64,000 bases of DNA from Adhaeribacter swui (GCF_014217805.1 NZ_CP055156.1:5338585-5402584), one strand, 5' to 3'; numbered from the stretch's first letter, positions 1-9,208 are shown. Numbers and translations: made by a program. The notes: generated by a model not told the origin, from the letters alone.

Positions 1-940
1 GCATTTGGCCGGTAGCAATTCCTTCCGGGTGAAAGCCCAAAGCTTTGGGCTTTAAAGTTTTCGGATCGGAATAATTTAAATCCAGCAAACGGCCACTCCA
101 AGGCGAATGCATCTCGGGCTGGAAGTTGCGCCAGAAGTTGTATTCGGCGGGTTTATCTATCAGGTTGTTAGAATTGGGAACATAATCCATGGCCAGGCAC
201 ATGGTAAAAGCTTGCTGGTTCTCCGGATTAGCTTTTTCCGGGGCGTGCAGTTCCCGGGTTTCCCTCCGTGATTCGGTGCCCGTAACGAATTCTGTTTTGG
301 TTAAAGGCAGCAGATCACCCAACTCGGTAGCATCTACAAAATAAGGCGCTATTAACGTTAGCTCGCGGTTTTCCCGTAAATTCTGCGCTTGCAAAGCTTT
401 TACTTTATGCTGGCTTACTTCGGCCCTACTGATTTTATGCTCTAACAACAGAGTTAGTTTTTGATTGCTTAGGTATGGGGCAAAAAGCTGATACAAAGCC
501 GCTAAAGCTACCCGGGGCTCATGCGCCAACCGCGATACGGAACCTTCGCCGGGATTTAAGAATTTTTGTGATTTAGCTTCGGTGGTTAAGGGGTAATGTT
601 GTTGGTAATACTCCCGGATAGCCGTCCGGAAATCGCGGTAAAGTTGGGTGGCCCCGTGGGTTTCAATCCAGGGGTGCTCATCCGGAGGTACGCCTTGCTG
701 GGTTAGCTGCCCGCCAATCCAATCGGTTTCTTCAGTTAAAATTACGCTTAAGCCATTGCGTAAAGCAGCTAAGGCCGCTGCACAACCGCCTAAGCCGCCG
801 CCAGCAATTACTACATCGGCCCTCAGTTCCCGCGCAGCTAAAAGGTTAGCCTTTGTTTTAGCAGGTAATACTAATCCGCTACTGGTTAAAACTACGCTAC
901 TGCCTAGAGTTACATATTGCAAAAAATTACGCCGGTTCAT
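1..940 (-). CDS. FAD-dependent oxidoreductase, exported via Tat (partial, 3' end outside window)
   Basis: The reading frame starts at the ATG whose complement lies at 938-940 and stays open to the window edge, giving about 313 residues. The N-terminus carries a twin-arginine motif (RRNFLQ, residues 3-8) before a hydrophobic stretch, so Tat export is likely. A dinucleotide-binding loop GGGLGG at 47-52 follows ADVVIA, and a TDWIGGQLT-like segment comes shortly after. This matches the FAD_oxidored type of flavoprotein, often annotated near sugar-catabolic genes in Bacteroidetes. The substrate cannot be told. The gene has the same strand as the GMC oxidoreductase genes upstream but is separated from them by a terminator hairpin, so it probably has its own promoter. 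Confidence 0.85.
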   Translation of the reverse strand, partial: MNRRNFLQYVTLGSSVVLTSSGLVLPAKTKANLLAARELRADVVIAGGGLGGCAAALAALRNGLSVILTEETDWIGGQLTQQGVPPDEHPWIETHGATQLYRDFRTAIREYYQQHYPLTTEAKSQKFLNPGEGSVSRLAHEPRVALAALYQLFAPYLSNQKLTLLLEHKISRAEVSQHKVKALQAQNLRENRELTLIAPYFVDATELGDLLPLTKTEFVTGTESRRETRELHAPEKANPENQQAFTMCLAMDYVPNSNNLIDKPAEYNFWRNFQPEMHSPWSGRLLDLNYSDPKTLKPKALGFHPEGIATGQM

Positions 941-1115
941 TCTTGGTTTTTAAAATAAGTAGCAGTAAAAATGCTTAACACAACTTGTATATTTACTTCA
1001 TATCACTAAACATAAAACATTGTATTAATGCAACTTAAATACTATATCATAGATTGAAATTTAAAAATTTAAATTTAAAAGGTATTGATTCAAGAAGTAC
1101 TTCTCCTGGTCTTAT

Positions 1116-1158
1116 AAAAGCAAAATGCCTCCCGAATAACCGGAGGCATTTTGCTTTT
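1116..1158 (-). terminator. Rho-independent terminator
   Basis: Seventeen-base arms (1116-1132 and 1142-1158) pair perfectly around a 9-base loop. The outer arm ends are A/T tracts, so a U-run follows the stem in either direction. It lies downstream of the gluconate-dehydrogenase subunit 3 gene on the minus strand and closes the GMC operon. Confidence 0.85.
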
Positions 1159-1233
1159 GCTGATGTATTTTATTTTAAAATTCTGATCAAACCTCTTAAA
1201 AGTTACAAATAAAAATCACATCAATTTTAAAAA

Positions 1234-1935
1234 TTAAGCGTCCCAGGTCATCATTTTACCCCGGTCTTCATTTTTCAAGCACTCGTCTAAAGTCTTTTTA
1301 TCGTACTCTAAACCGTATTGCTTCAGCACGTCTTCCGGTACGCCATCCCAAGCGTTGGGTTGATTGCCTTTGTATTCAATATCTTCGATGCCGATTTTGC
1401 TGGAGAAAAAGCCGGTAGCGGTAAGGTTACGCATTTGATTAAAGAAGGCTACACCTTGCGCATTTTCTTTAGCTGCTTTATCCGGATAAGCAATTAAATC
1501 AACTAATTGAATTTGCTGCTCTTTACTGGCATCGCGGAAAGGCTTTTCGAACATTTTATTTGATTTGATGTCCAGCCAACGCAAGCCGCCGCGCAAAGGT
1601 GTTTGGTAGCTGGGTTGGTCTTTGGCCATAAACTCGATAAACTCCGGCACTTTCGCATCCGAAGCGCTCCCCGACCGGTCGTCGGCCGGAATGATAATAT
1701 CGCTCAGTATGGTTATGGTGGCCATTTCTTCTTTCGTGAAGAATTGCTCTTTCATGAGCTTGGCGTCGCGTTCTTTTTCTTCCGGCGTGCGGCCGTATAG
1801 ATCATTTTTCGCTTCGTCTTTTACGTTTTCGGTACTTACCTCATCGGTTTTTTTATCTTTATCGCAACCTACTATTAAGGCACTGGCTCCTAACGAACCA
1901 ATCGCCAAAAATTTCAGGGATTCTCTTCTGTCCAT
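1234..1935 (-). CDS. Gluconate 2-dehydrogenase subunit 3 family lipoprotein
   Basis: This 233-residue protein has a Tat-like start (DRRESLKFL) running into a hydrophobic segment and a lipobox IVGC with Cys24. It should therefore be exported and lipid-anchored. The body (about residues 60-225) has the tryptophan- and acid-rich helical character of the gluconate_2-dh3 family, for example the YKGNQPNAWDG segment near the C-terminus. In that family the small subunit partners a GMC flavoprotein and is needed for its export or activity. Here the GMC gene lies 33 bp upstream on the same strand, so the two are almost certainly one operon and one enzyme complex. The sugar or alcohol substrate is unknown. 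Confidence 0.88.
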   Translation of the reverse strand: MDRRESLKFLAIGSLGASALIVGCDKDKKTDEVSTENVKDEAKNDLYGRTPEEKERDAKLMKEQFFTKEEMATITILSDIIIPADDRSGSASDAKVPEFIEFMAKDQPSYQTPLRGGLRWLDIKSNKMFEKPFRDASKEQQIQLVDLIAYPDKAAKENAQGVAFFNQMRNLTATGFFSSKIGIEDIEYKGNQPNAWDGVPEDVLKQYGLEYDKKTLDECLKNEDRGKMMTWDA

Positions 1936-1968
1936 ATTAGCTTACAGTTATAGAAATTTATTTCCAGG

Positions 1969-3711
1969 TTAGATATTTTGCTTTTTAAGTTGATCCACAA
2001 TAAACTCAGAGGCCCGCATCGATAAAGCCAAGATCGTCCAGGTTGGGTTTTTATCGGCTTGTGATACAAATGGTCCGCCATCAACCACAAACAGGTTTTT
2101 CACTTCGTGGGCCTGGCAGTTTTTGTTAAGCACCGATTTGCTCGGGTTATTTCCCATACGGGTGGTTCCTACTTCGTGAATAATCCGGCCCGGAGCCGCT
2201 AAACCGTATTGCTCATCGGCGCCTGGTTTTTTACCATTAGCTACCCCGCCCATGGCATGAATAATTTCTTCGAAAGTATCCTGCATGTGTTTGGCCTGGT
2301 TAATTTCCTGGTCGGTCCATTTGTAAGTAAACTTTAATACCGGAATACCATACTTATCTACCACGTTCGGGTCGATTTCGCACTTATTGTATTCACGGGG
2401 CACACTTTCGCCGCGGCCAGCAAAACCAACGTTAGAACCGTAAAAACGACGATAATCGTCTTTTAAAGAAGCGCCATATCCACCGGCAGCTTTCATTTTT
2501 CCGTCTTTGGTGGGGTACTTGCCGTTCATGTTTTCCATACCAAAACCAAATCCGTAAGATGGCATACCTAAACCACCGCCCAGCTCAATGTGGTAACCAC
2601 GCGAGAAGTTGATTTTTTTATTGCCTTCGAGCCACCATGGAATATATAAGTGGGCTCCACCAACGCCATCTTCGTTATAACGTTTGCGGTCCATTAATTT
2701 AGGAATAAAGGCGCTGCGCGAAGCTCCGGTGGAATCATGCAGGTATTTACCTACTACGCCGCTGGAGTTAGCTAATCCGTTCGGATGGGCGGCCGATTTA
2801 GAATTTAATAAAAGGCGAGCCGATTCGCAGGCACTGGCCGCTAATATTACTATTTTACCGTTTACCTGGTACTCCTGCATATCGGTTTTGTCGGTGTATA
2901 ACACCCCGGTAGCCTGGCCGTTTTTATCGGTTAAAACTTCGCGGGCCATGGCGTTCACGTATAAATCTACGTTACCGGTTTTCCGGGCAGGTTTTACTAA
3001 TACCGTAGAAGCCGCAAAGTCGGCGTGAACGGAGCAACCCCGGCCGCACTGCGAACAGAAGAAACAAGAACCCCGGTCTTTATTAACCGGCCGGGTTAAC
3101 ATTGATAAACGCGATGGGATAACCGGAATGCCAACGCTATTCGCCGCTTTTTTAATCATTAACTCGTGCAAACGCGGCTTGGGCGGCGGCAAAAAGAAAC
3201 CATCCGGATCGTTCGGTAAGCCTTCGTTGGTACCAAATACCCCTACCATTTTATCTACCCGGTCGTAGTACGGTTTTAAATCATCGTAGCTAATCGGCCA
3301 GTCGTCGCCTAAACCATCAATGCTGCCCCGCTTAAAATCGTGCGGTCCGAAACGTAAAGATATCCGGCCCCAGTGGTTTGTCCGACCCCCGATCATCCGC
3401 GACCGGAACCAGTCAAACTCGGTATTGCCTTCGCGGGTATATGGTTCCCCATCAATTTCCCAGCCCCCATAAGCACCATCAAAATCGCCGAAAGCCCGGG
3501 TAGTACCGGCTCCACGCCGGGGCGACTGGTACGGCCACTTTAATTGCGTTTGCTGCTCCGGATTAGCCGGGTCGTAATCCGGACCGGCCTCCAGCAAAGC
3601 TACTTTAAGACCTGCCTCGGTAAGCGTTTTAGCCGCCATGCCGCCGCCCGCTCCCGAACCTACAATTACTACATCGTATACTACGCCTTTCTTTTTTATT
3701 TGAAATGCCAT
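1969..3711 (-). CDS. GMC family oxidoreductase (large flavoprotein subunit)
   Basis: This is a 580-residue glucose-methanol-choline oxidoreductase. The FAD-binding loop GSGAGGG is at residues 18-24, the RSRMIGGRTNHWG flavin region near 103-115, and the C-terminal GMC_C domain carries the catalytic pair His512 (HEVGTTRM) and Asn555 (KNPTW). Four cysteines in a CxxCxxCxxxC pattern (216, 219, 222, 226) sit where FAD-glucose dehydrogenases hold an iron-sulfur cluster. There is no obvious signal peptide, so co-export with its Tat-bearing subunit 3 partner (33 bp downstream) is likely. The electron acceptor and substrate are not evident; a periplasmic sugar or polyol dehydrogenase is the best guess. 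Confidence 0.92.
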   Translation of the reverse strand: MAFQIKKKGVVYDVVIVGSGAGGGMAAKTLTEAGLKVALLEAGPDYDPANPEQQTQLKWPYQSPRRGAGTTRAFGDFDGAYGGWEIDGEPYTREGNTEFDWFRSRMIGGRTNHWGRISLRFGPHDFKRGSIDGLGDDWPISYDDLKPYYDRVDKMVGVFGTNEGLPNDPDGFFLPPPKPRLHELMIKKAANSVGIPVIPSRLSMLTRPVNKDRGSCFFCSQCGRGCSVHADFAASTVLVKPARKTGNVDLYVNAMAREVLTDKNGQATGVLYTDKTDMQEYQVNGKIVILAASACESARLLLNSKSAAHPNGLANSSGVVGKYLHDSTGASRSAFIPKLMDRKRYNEDGVGGAHLYIPWWLEGNKKINFSRGYHIELGGGLGMPSYGFGFGMENMNGKYPTKDGKMKAAGGYGASLKDDYRRFYGSNVGFAGRGESVPREYNKCEIDPNVVDKYGIPVLKFTYKWTDQEINQAKHMQDTFEEIIHAMGGVANGKKPGADEQYGLAAPGRIIHEVGTTRMGNNPSKSVLNKNCQAHEVKNLFVVDGGPFVSQADKNPTWTILALSMRASEFIVDQLKKQNI

Positions 3712-4137
3712 ATGGTGGGTTAAAAAATTAGTGAAACAAAGTATCTTTAAATTAAAATATACATAAAAGAAAAGCCCAGCATTAACTGGCTTATTCGATT
3801 AAACTACCCGCAACTGCCGCTTACTATTTTCGAACTTTAAAGTAAATATATTCTGCGGTATTTCAACTTACCTTAGGCACAATAGCTTTTATATTTTTAA
3901 AAAATCTAAGGGCAGTTAGTACCAGGTTGTTTGTTGCCGTTAACAATAGTATTTAGTTGCTAACTTAACTGATTTATTTTAGTAAGCAATTACCCAAACC
4001 GCTAAAATTTTAACCTGTAAAATTTAAATTTTTAAAAAATCAGATTAAATCAAATTTAAATGAGCCCAAGTAGCAGAAAGTTAAATAGTTTAAACCGTTA
4101 AAAGTGTAACTTACCGCCAGTAAAAAAGCATTACATC
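3712..4137. other. Divergent intergenic region, no gene seen
   Basis: These 426 bp lie between the divergent GMC operon and the Anbu gene. The DNA is AT-rich, contains TTTTTAAAAAAT-like words, and should hold two outward promoters. I could not assign either with confidence, and I see no RNA gene or conserved small ORF. Confidence 0.5.
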
Positions 4138-4869
4138 ATGACATATTGTTTAGGCATTAAGGTAAAAGAAGGATTAGTGGCCTTGGCCGATACCCGCATT
4201 ACTGCCGGAACGAATACCACCGTTAAAAGAAAAACCTTTGTTTACCAAAAAGGAAATAACTCTTTGTTTATTATGACGAGTGGCTTGCGCTCCGTAAGAG
4301 ATAAGGCGGTTTATTATTTTCAGGAACTGCTCGACGAAGGAGCTACGTATAATAAATTGTATAAAGCGGTAAATGCTTTTGGCGAACAAATTAAAAGAGT
4401 AGCCGACGAAGACAAAGCTGCTTTAGAAAATGCCGGCTTTAAGTTTAATTTAAATACCATTGTGGGAGGCCAGCTAGCCGATGATCCCGAACACAAACTT
4501 TTTTTGCTTTACCCCGAGGGCAACTGGGTAGAACTAGACGAAGGCTCGCCTTACGTGATAATTGGTAATTCCGGCCAGGGCAAAGCCATTTTAAACCGGG
4601 TTTTAAACGCCGATTGCACCATGAAACAATCATTAAAAGCCGGCTTTTTATCTTTCGATTCTACGCGGGTAAGCAACAACGATGTTGATTTTCCGATTGA
4701 TGTGATTTTATACAAAAAAGATAGTTATCAGTTGGCCGAGTACCGGTACGAGCAAAAAGAACTAAGCGCCATTTCGGAATTGTGGGCCGAGAAGCTGAAA
4801 ACTGCCCTGGATAGTATTCCGGAAGATTGGATGGACTCCGCCTTTAATCAGTTACCGGCTAAATCATAA
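4138..4869 (+). CDS. Anbu-type bacterial proteasome homologue (Ntn-hydrolase peptidase)
   Basis: This 243-residue protein begins MTYCLGIKVKEGLVALADTR. It is a proteasome beta-like fold whose Thr2 would become the N-terminal nucleophile after removal of Met. Asp18 matches the conserved aspartate of the Ntn active site, and the lysine cluster KRK near 30-32 probably supplies the catalytic Lys. A MTSGLRSVRDKAVYYF-like segment and a C-terminal VDFPIDVILY strand are typical of Anbu. Anbu subunits assemble into open rings or helices; their peptidase substrate is not settled. The next gene, 29 bp downstream, encodes a transglutaminase-like protein, a well-known Anbu neighbour, so the two are likely co-transcribed. 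Confidence 0.9.
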   Translation: MTYCLGIKVKEGLVALADTRITAGTNTTVKRKTFVYQKGNNSLFIMTSGLRSVRDKAVYYFQELLDEGATYNKLYKAVNAFGEQIKRVADEDKAALENAGFKFNLNTIVGGQLADDPEHKLFLLYPEGNWVELDEGSPYVIIGNSGQGKAILNRVLNADCTMKQSLKAGFLSFDSTRVSNNDVDFPIDVILYKKDSYQLAEYRYEQKELSAISELWAEKLKTALDSIPEDWMDSAFNQLPAKS

Positions 4870-4898
4870 TTTTTTAAAAATTTTTCTTTTTGCCTCTC

Positions 4899-5747
4899 AT
4901 GAAATTTCAAGTGCATAGTGCATTAGAATACCAGGTGCAGCAGCCCAGTACTTTAATTTTAAACATCCACGCGCTACGTAGCCCTACGCAAACCGTGCTG
5001 GAAGAAACCTTGGAGTTAGAGCCTTACCTCCGCGCAGAAGAATTTAGCTTTGGCCAAAACGCGAACCGGCTACTCCGCTTAGAGGTAACGGAACCCCTTA
5101 CTTTTAAAATAACCTATAAAGCCATCGTTGATACCATTTACCAAATTATCGGTCTGGAAAAAGAATCTGGGACAACGCCGATTATGCAATTAGATGCCGA
5201 TGTAATTCCCTACCTCTACCCGAGCCGGTATGCCCAGTCTGATAAATTGCAGCGGCTGGCGTATAGTAAATTTGGGAAATACGACAAAGCCTTTGAAAAA
5301 GTATGCGCTATAACCGATTGGATTTACGGGAATGTAGAATATTTGAGTGGCAGTACCAATTCGCAAACTTCGGCTTATGACACCGTTACCGAAAGAGCAG
5401 GCGTATGCCGCGATTTTGCCCACCTGGGTATTGCTTTATGCCGGGCACTTTCTATACCGGCCCGCTATTTTACGGCTTATGCTTTTAAGTTAAACCCACC
5501 AGATTTTCATGCGTGTTTTGAAGCGTACATTGGCGGCAACTGGATTATTTTTGACGCTACCAAATTAGCCCCCCTCAACGGCCTCGTTAAAATTGCCAAC
5601 GGCCGCGATGCAGCCGATGCGGCGGTTGCCAGCATTTTTGGTAACGTTAGTTGCCTATCGATGCAGGTTGGGTGCGACGCAATAGAAGAAAATTTTACTC
5701 CTTTGTACTACGACATAAATCAGCAGCAAGGCCTTTCCTACAGTTAG
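4899..5747 (+). CDS. Transglutaminase-like cysteine protease (Anbu-associated)
   Basis: I choose the ATG at 4899 (282 residues) over an in-frame TTG nine bases upstream, because the family begins with a beta-strand like MKFQVHSALEYQV. The N-terminal half is the bacterial transglutaminase N domain. The core holds the papain-like triad Cys170 (GVCRDFAH), His204 (DFHACFEAY) and Asp219 (FDATK). Members of this family are encoded beside Anbu proteasome homologues, usually with an ATP-grasp and an alpha-E protein. Those two partners are not visible next to this pair. The likely activity is proteolysis or amide transfer in the cytoplasm; the substrate is unknown. Confidence 0.9.
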   Translation: MKFQVHSALEYQVQQPSTLILNIHALRSPTQTVLEETLELEPYLRAEEFSFGQNANRLLRLEVTEPLTFKITYKAIVDTIYQIIGLEKESGTTPIMQLDADVIPYLYPSRYAQSDKLQRLAYSKFGKYDKAFEKVCAITDWIYGNVEYLSGSTNSQTSAYDTVTERAGVCRDFAHLGIALCRALSIPARYFTAYAFKLNPPDFHACFEAYIGGNWIIFDATKLAPLNGLVKIANGRDAADAAVASIFGNVSCLSMQVGCDAIEENFTPLYYDINQQQGLSYS

Positions 5748-5878
5748 ATTTATAGCCATTAGGGTGAGCTATCGCTGGTATATGAAGTACTAATAACTCT
5801 TTAAACTAGCTTGTCTCTCGGCACTTATATTAATAATACCTGTACGGTGGGTATTTTAGGTAATATTTTAAAACCAAA

Positions 5879-5907
5879 AAGGCCAACCTTTATAATGGGT
5901 TAGCCTT
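5879..5907. terminator. Hairpin terminator between convergent genes
   Basis: Ten-base arms (5879-5888, 5898-5907) pair with one G.T-type mismatch and are followed by AT-rich sequence. The hairpin sits between the transglutaminase gene (+) and the HA-repeat gene (-), so it may serve both. The core AAGGC..AACC resembles the terminators at 13811 and 15411. Confidence 0.65.
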
Positions 5908-5958
5908 CCTGCAAACAAATTTTTAAAAATTTTAATTTTTGGAGTTAATAAGGTTTAA

Positions 5959-7689
5959 TTATTCTTCCGGGTTTTTCTGTTTGTTTAATTTAACGGGTTG
6001 CGCTTCGTTTTTGTTATTGGCTATCTGTTTACCCCATTTAAAATCTACTTTTTCCAGCAAACCTACCCGCTCCGGCAGTAACTTATCTTTTTCGTGCCGC
6101 ATCCGGCTCACCCACTTACCTAATTTACGATCTTGAGCCCATTTTACGGGTACGCGCGTGTGCCCGTGCTCTTGTTTAAACTGGAGCAAGCGCTGGTACA
6201 TATCGTGCCACGAAACCAGTAATTTGCGGCTTAAGCTCCAATCAAAGCCCAGTATATTCAGGAGTTCTATTTTTTGAGCCGATAACTCCGCTTTATTTAG
6301 CTTTTGGCGGTAAACCCAGGCTGCCAACTGGCGATTTGGCGCCCAATGGTAAGGCACCCGGGTATGCCCATAACGTTCTTTAAACTGGCTCAGCGCTTCG
6401 TACATCTTCATCCAGTAACCTTCCTGCACATTCCACGGAAAACGGATTTCGTTGAGTTTCGCCATGCGCTCTTCGGATAATCTTCCCTGGCAAAAAAGAA
6501 TGCGCTGCCACCGGGTCCAGCGTTGCAGTACCGGGTTTATTTTTAAAGAAACCTGGCAGGTACCGTATACTTGCTGATAAATTTTTAAGCGTTCAAAATT
6601 AAGGTTCCATTTAGAATCGTAATTCGACTTAAGTTGTTGGTGCGTATTGGAACTCCAAACAAAACCAATCTGGTTTAACTTCTTCTTTTTTACAGGATCG
6701 AGCTTGCCTTTAGCTTCTAACATGCGCTGGGTGGCCACCCACGTGCCCAGCGATTTGTTTTCTTTATAATTTACCGGAACAAAACTATGACCTTGTTGCT
6801 TTTTAAAAGCGCAAAGTTGCTGGTATTTTTCCTGCCAATCATTGTTTTTAACTTCTTTAAAATTCCAGATAAAGTTTAGGTCATTTAATTTTTGTTCCCG
6901 GTTGGCGGGTAGTAAATTATTCTTCTTCGCGGTTCTTTGGTTTTCAATCCAACTGGTTAGTTGTTTAAACCGGCCTGGTACCCGCGTGTGGCCGTGTTTC
7001 TCGAAAAAACGACGCAGTTCTTGGTAGTATTGTTGCCACTGCGAGTTGTATAATACCTGAATGTGCCACACAAAATCCAGTTCGTTTAACTTTTTTTCCC
7101 GCTCGGGCAATAGTTTGCCTTTGGCTTTCATGCGGCGTTGCACCCGCACCCAGTTAGCCAACATCGGATCGGCTTTCCAGTCTTGCGGCACCAAGCTATG
7201 CCCAAATTCGGCGGAAAATTCTTTTAACCGCGCATACATCTGCTCCCACCTTTGGTCGCGGGTAGAAGCCATTTCCCAGTCAACATCTAACTGGTTCAGT
7301 TTATTAAACCGGGCTTCCGACAGATATTTTTTATCCTGAATCTGGCGCCAAAGCCAATCCCTCAGGGCTTCGTACTCGGGGATGGCAGGTACATGGGCGT
7401 GACCATTAATTTTAAAAAAATTTTCTAACTGATGATACATCAGCTCCCATAAAGCGCCTTTTCTGTTAAATTTAAAAGGCAGCTCCGCTAATTTAATTCT
7501 TAACTCCGGCGGAAGTTTATTTTGTAACCGGGCTTGAATTCCTATCCACTTGATTAAATCTTCGTCGAGGATAATAGGGTTGAAAGGTTCATTATTATCC
7601 TGATGCAGGTAAGCTTTAAATTTATGGTAATGGCGTTGCCAGCTCTCGTAAAACGAAGTATCAAAAAGTTCTTTTGTTAAACTTTCCAT
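5959..7689 (-). CDS. Protein of eight helicase-associated (HA) repeats
   Basis: The 576 residues are almost wholly made of about eight copies of a 65-70 residue unit with the pattern W..Y..L..F....GH..VP....L..W...QR......L...R...LN.L.F.W. Copies start near residues 12, 80, 144, 212, 280, 352, 425 and 492; the first and sixth are degenerate. This is the helicase-associated (HA) domain, a predicted nucleic-acid-binding helical repeat normally seen at the C-terminus of superfamily 2 helicases. No helicase motor, nuclease or other domain is present here. The protein has no signal peptide, is Lys/Arg-rich, and stands alone as a single-gene unit. DNA or RNA binding is inferred; no function is known to me. 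Confidence 0.88.
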   Translation of the reverse strand: MESLTKELFDTSFYESWQRHYHKFKAYLHQDNNEPFNPIILDEDLIKWIGIQARLQNKLPPELRIKLAELPFKFNRKGALWELMYHQLENFFKINGHAHVPAIPEYEALRDWLWRQIQDKKYLSEARFNKLNQLDVDWEMASTRDQRWEQMYARLKEFSAEFGHSLVPQDWKADPMLANWVRVQRRMKAKGKLLPEREKKLNELDFVWHIQVLYNSQWQQYYQELRRFFEKHGHTRVPGRFKQLTSWIENQRTAKKNNLLPANREQKLNDLNFIWNFKEVKNNDWQEKYQQLCAFKKQQGHSFVPVNYKENKSLGTWVATQRMLEAKGKLDPVKKKKLNQIGFVWSSNTHQQLKSNYDSKWNLNFERLKIYQQVYGTCQVSLKINPVLQRWTRWQRILFCQGRLSEERMAKLNEIRFPWNVQEGYWMKMYEALSQFKERYGHTRVPYHWAPNRQLAAWVYRQKLNKAELSAQKIELLNILGFDWSLSRKLLVSWHDMYQRLLQFKQEHGHTRVPVKWAQDRKLGKWVSRMRHEKDKLLPERVGLLEKVDFKWGKQIANNKNEAQPVKLNKQKNPEE

Positions 7690-8080
7690 AGTTTCTTACA
7701 ATATCCAAATCCTCTCTGGTAACGTCTAGTACTACTTAAATATATAAGAATAATATTATGTATGCATTAATTTTAAAAATATTTTTAGATTATTATGTAA
7801 AAAACTAATAATCAAAAACATGCAAGGCAGCTATATTCTATTTGCTTTATCTTAAAAAAAATTACTGGTTTATTCTATCCTGATTTTAAGTAAGTTAAAT
7901 CACCAATCAGAATAAATAATTAAGCTAAAAACCTAAAATCATATAAAACTTTTATTATATTTATACACCTGCGGTTACAGATACACAACTCTTTTTTCCT
8001 TTTTTAATTTTAATACTTAAGGTAATGCTCTTGCTATGTAGTAATATATAAAAATTTCAAAATCCGATACTTGTCAGCTA
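7690..8080. other. AT-rich intergenic region, no gene seen
   Basis: This 391-bp stretch separates divergent genes. It is very AT-rich with runs of A and T and no convincing ORF above about 16 codons. It probably carries the promoters of the HA-repeat gene (-) and the small membrane protein gene (+). Confidence 0.5.
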
Positions 8081-8269
8081 ATGTCTTCTGTACTTTTATG
8101 GTTTCCACTTATTATGGTAGTAACCTTTTTAGGCAGTAAACGCAAAATTGGCCTGGGATGGACATTTGTAATTTGTTTTTTTCTCCATCCCTTTATCGGC
8201 CCGGTCGCTGTTTTCTTATCGGCCAAAAAAACAGAATCCGATTACCCCACCTTTGGTTGTATATTTTAA
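8081..8269 (+). CDS. Small two-helix membrane protein
   Basis: The ORF encodes 62 residues with two hydrophobic segments (about 4-18 and 26-46). They are linked by GSKRKIGLGW and followed by a SAKK end. The G-S-x-R-K-I-G-x-G-W turn followed by a PxIG-containing helix recurs in small uncharacterised membrane proteins of Bacteroidetes, which supports a real gene. Function is unknown. Confidence 0.6.
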   Translation: MSSVLLWFPLIMVVTFLGSKRKIGLGWTFVICFFLHPFIGPVAVFLSAKKTESDYPTFGCIF

Positions 8270-8444
8270 AATTTCCGGGTTAGCTATTTTTAAACTACAT
8301 ACCGTGTTTAGCCAGGTTATTTATATACCTGCGGCACCCGCGCAACTTGGTGCTGCTATTTTATAGCCTTTTACTATCCGGTGTTTCTTAAAAACCCTAA
8401 ACTTAATTACGTGCCTCCACTAAACCTAAATCAAATCCAAACAA

Positions 8445-8819
8445 ATGAAACAAACTTTACTTGCGCTTTTTACTTTAACCTGTTTTACCGGCTGCACCCC
8501 TCTTTTAAAAGCTACTGCTTACGAGCACCCTACCGGTTATGAGGAGATAAATGCCACCTACACAGCCGGCAGAAAAGGCGTTGTTTTACGTAAATACCCC
8601 AAAATATTTAATCCAATTTTTAAAAATATCCGCGTTGGCGATACCATTTTTGTGCACGGCCAAATAAACCATGAATGGTACGTTGTTCGAAATAAAGGTA
8701 AAAAGTACTATGCCCCTTACCGCGATATTTACCCCTTCAGTATTTTAGATGTAGCTGTGCGTCCTGCCCCGGATTCCAGCTTACAACAATTTCCCCCGAT
8801 TCCGCTCCTGGCGGAGTAA
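8445..8819 (+). CDS. Hypothetical lipoprotein
   Basis: This 124-residue protein has a short signal peptide and lipobox FTGC with Cys17, so it should be lipid-anchored in the envelope. The mature part is rich in beta-strand-like segments (KGVVLRKYP, VGDTIFVHG, HEWYVVRNKGKKYYAPYRDI). The last two look like an SH3-like barrel, which is a guess. I do not recognise the family. The ORF is preceded by its own 175-bp intergenic gap and is probably monocistronic. Confidence 0.75.
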   Translation: MKQTLLALFTLTCFTGCTPLLKATAYEHPTGYEEINATYTAGRKGVVLRKYPKIFNPIFKNIRVGDTIFVHGQINHEWYVVRNKGKKYYAPYRDIYPFSILDVAVRPAPDSSLQQFPPIPLLAE

Positions 8820-8959
8820 TTAGTTTTAAAAATTAGCATCCTTAAGCACCTAAATTGCCCGGTAAAATAGCTGCTTTTATCTTGGGGTGGTGGCAACTAT
8901 TTTGGTACTTTGTTCCGTCTTTAAAGCAGTAATTCAAGGCGCCTTTAACAGACGGAACG

Positions 8960-9208
8960 ATGCTTAATTTAAAAGACTTTAACCATTTAACCCATTTAGA
9001 AAAAATGGTTTATTTAAAAAAATGGGGCACGTATTTAGCTATCCGGCACACTTCGGTTTTTACTATTAAACTGTATTATGTGCATAATTTTTATGTAGAA
9101 CTGTACTTCCGGAATAGCTGCGACAAGTGCGAGTACATCGGCAATTTTGAAGGCACTACCATGCTGGAACCTTATTTAAAAAGCATTAAGTTAAATCTAA
9201 GTTATTAG
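8960..9208 (+). CDS. Small hypothetical protein
   Basis: The 82-residue ORF has normal local codon use. It contains a helical N-terminus (LKDFNHLTHLEKMVYLKKWG), alternating hydrophobic strands (TIKLYYVHNFYVELYF) and a CDKC pair near residues 54-57. It ends just before the convergent eutC gene. Short proteins of this shape are common in Bacteroidetes, but I cannot name a family. Confidence 0.6.
   Translation: MLNLKDFNHLTHLEKMVYLKKWGTYLAIRHTSVFTIKLYYVHNFYVELYFRNSCDKCEYIGNFEGTTMLEPYLKSIKLNLSY

Noticed and set aside
648-953. 101-codon plus-strand frame
   Set aside because: It is antisense to the FAD oxidoreductase, whose frame has clear domain motifs.
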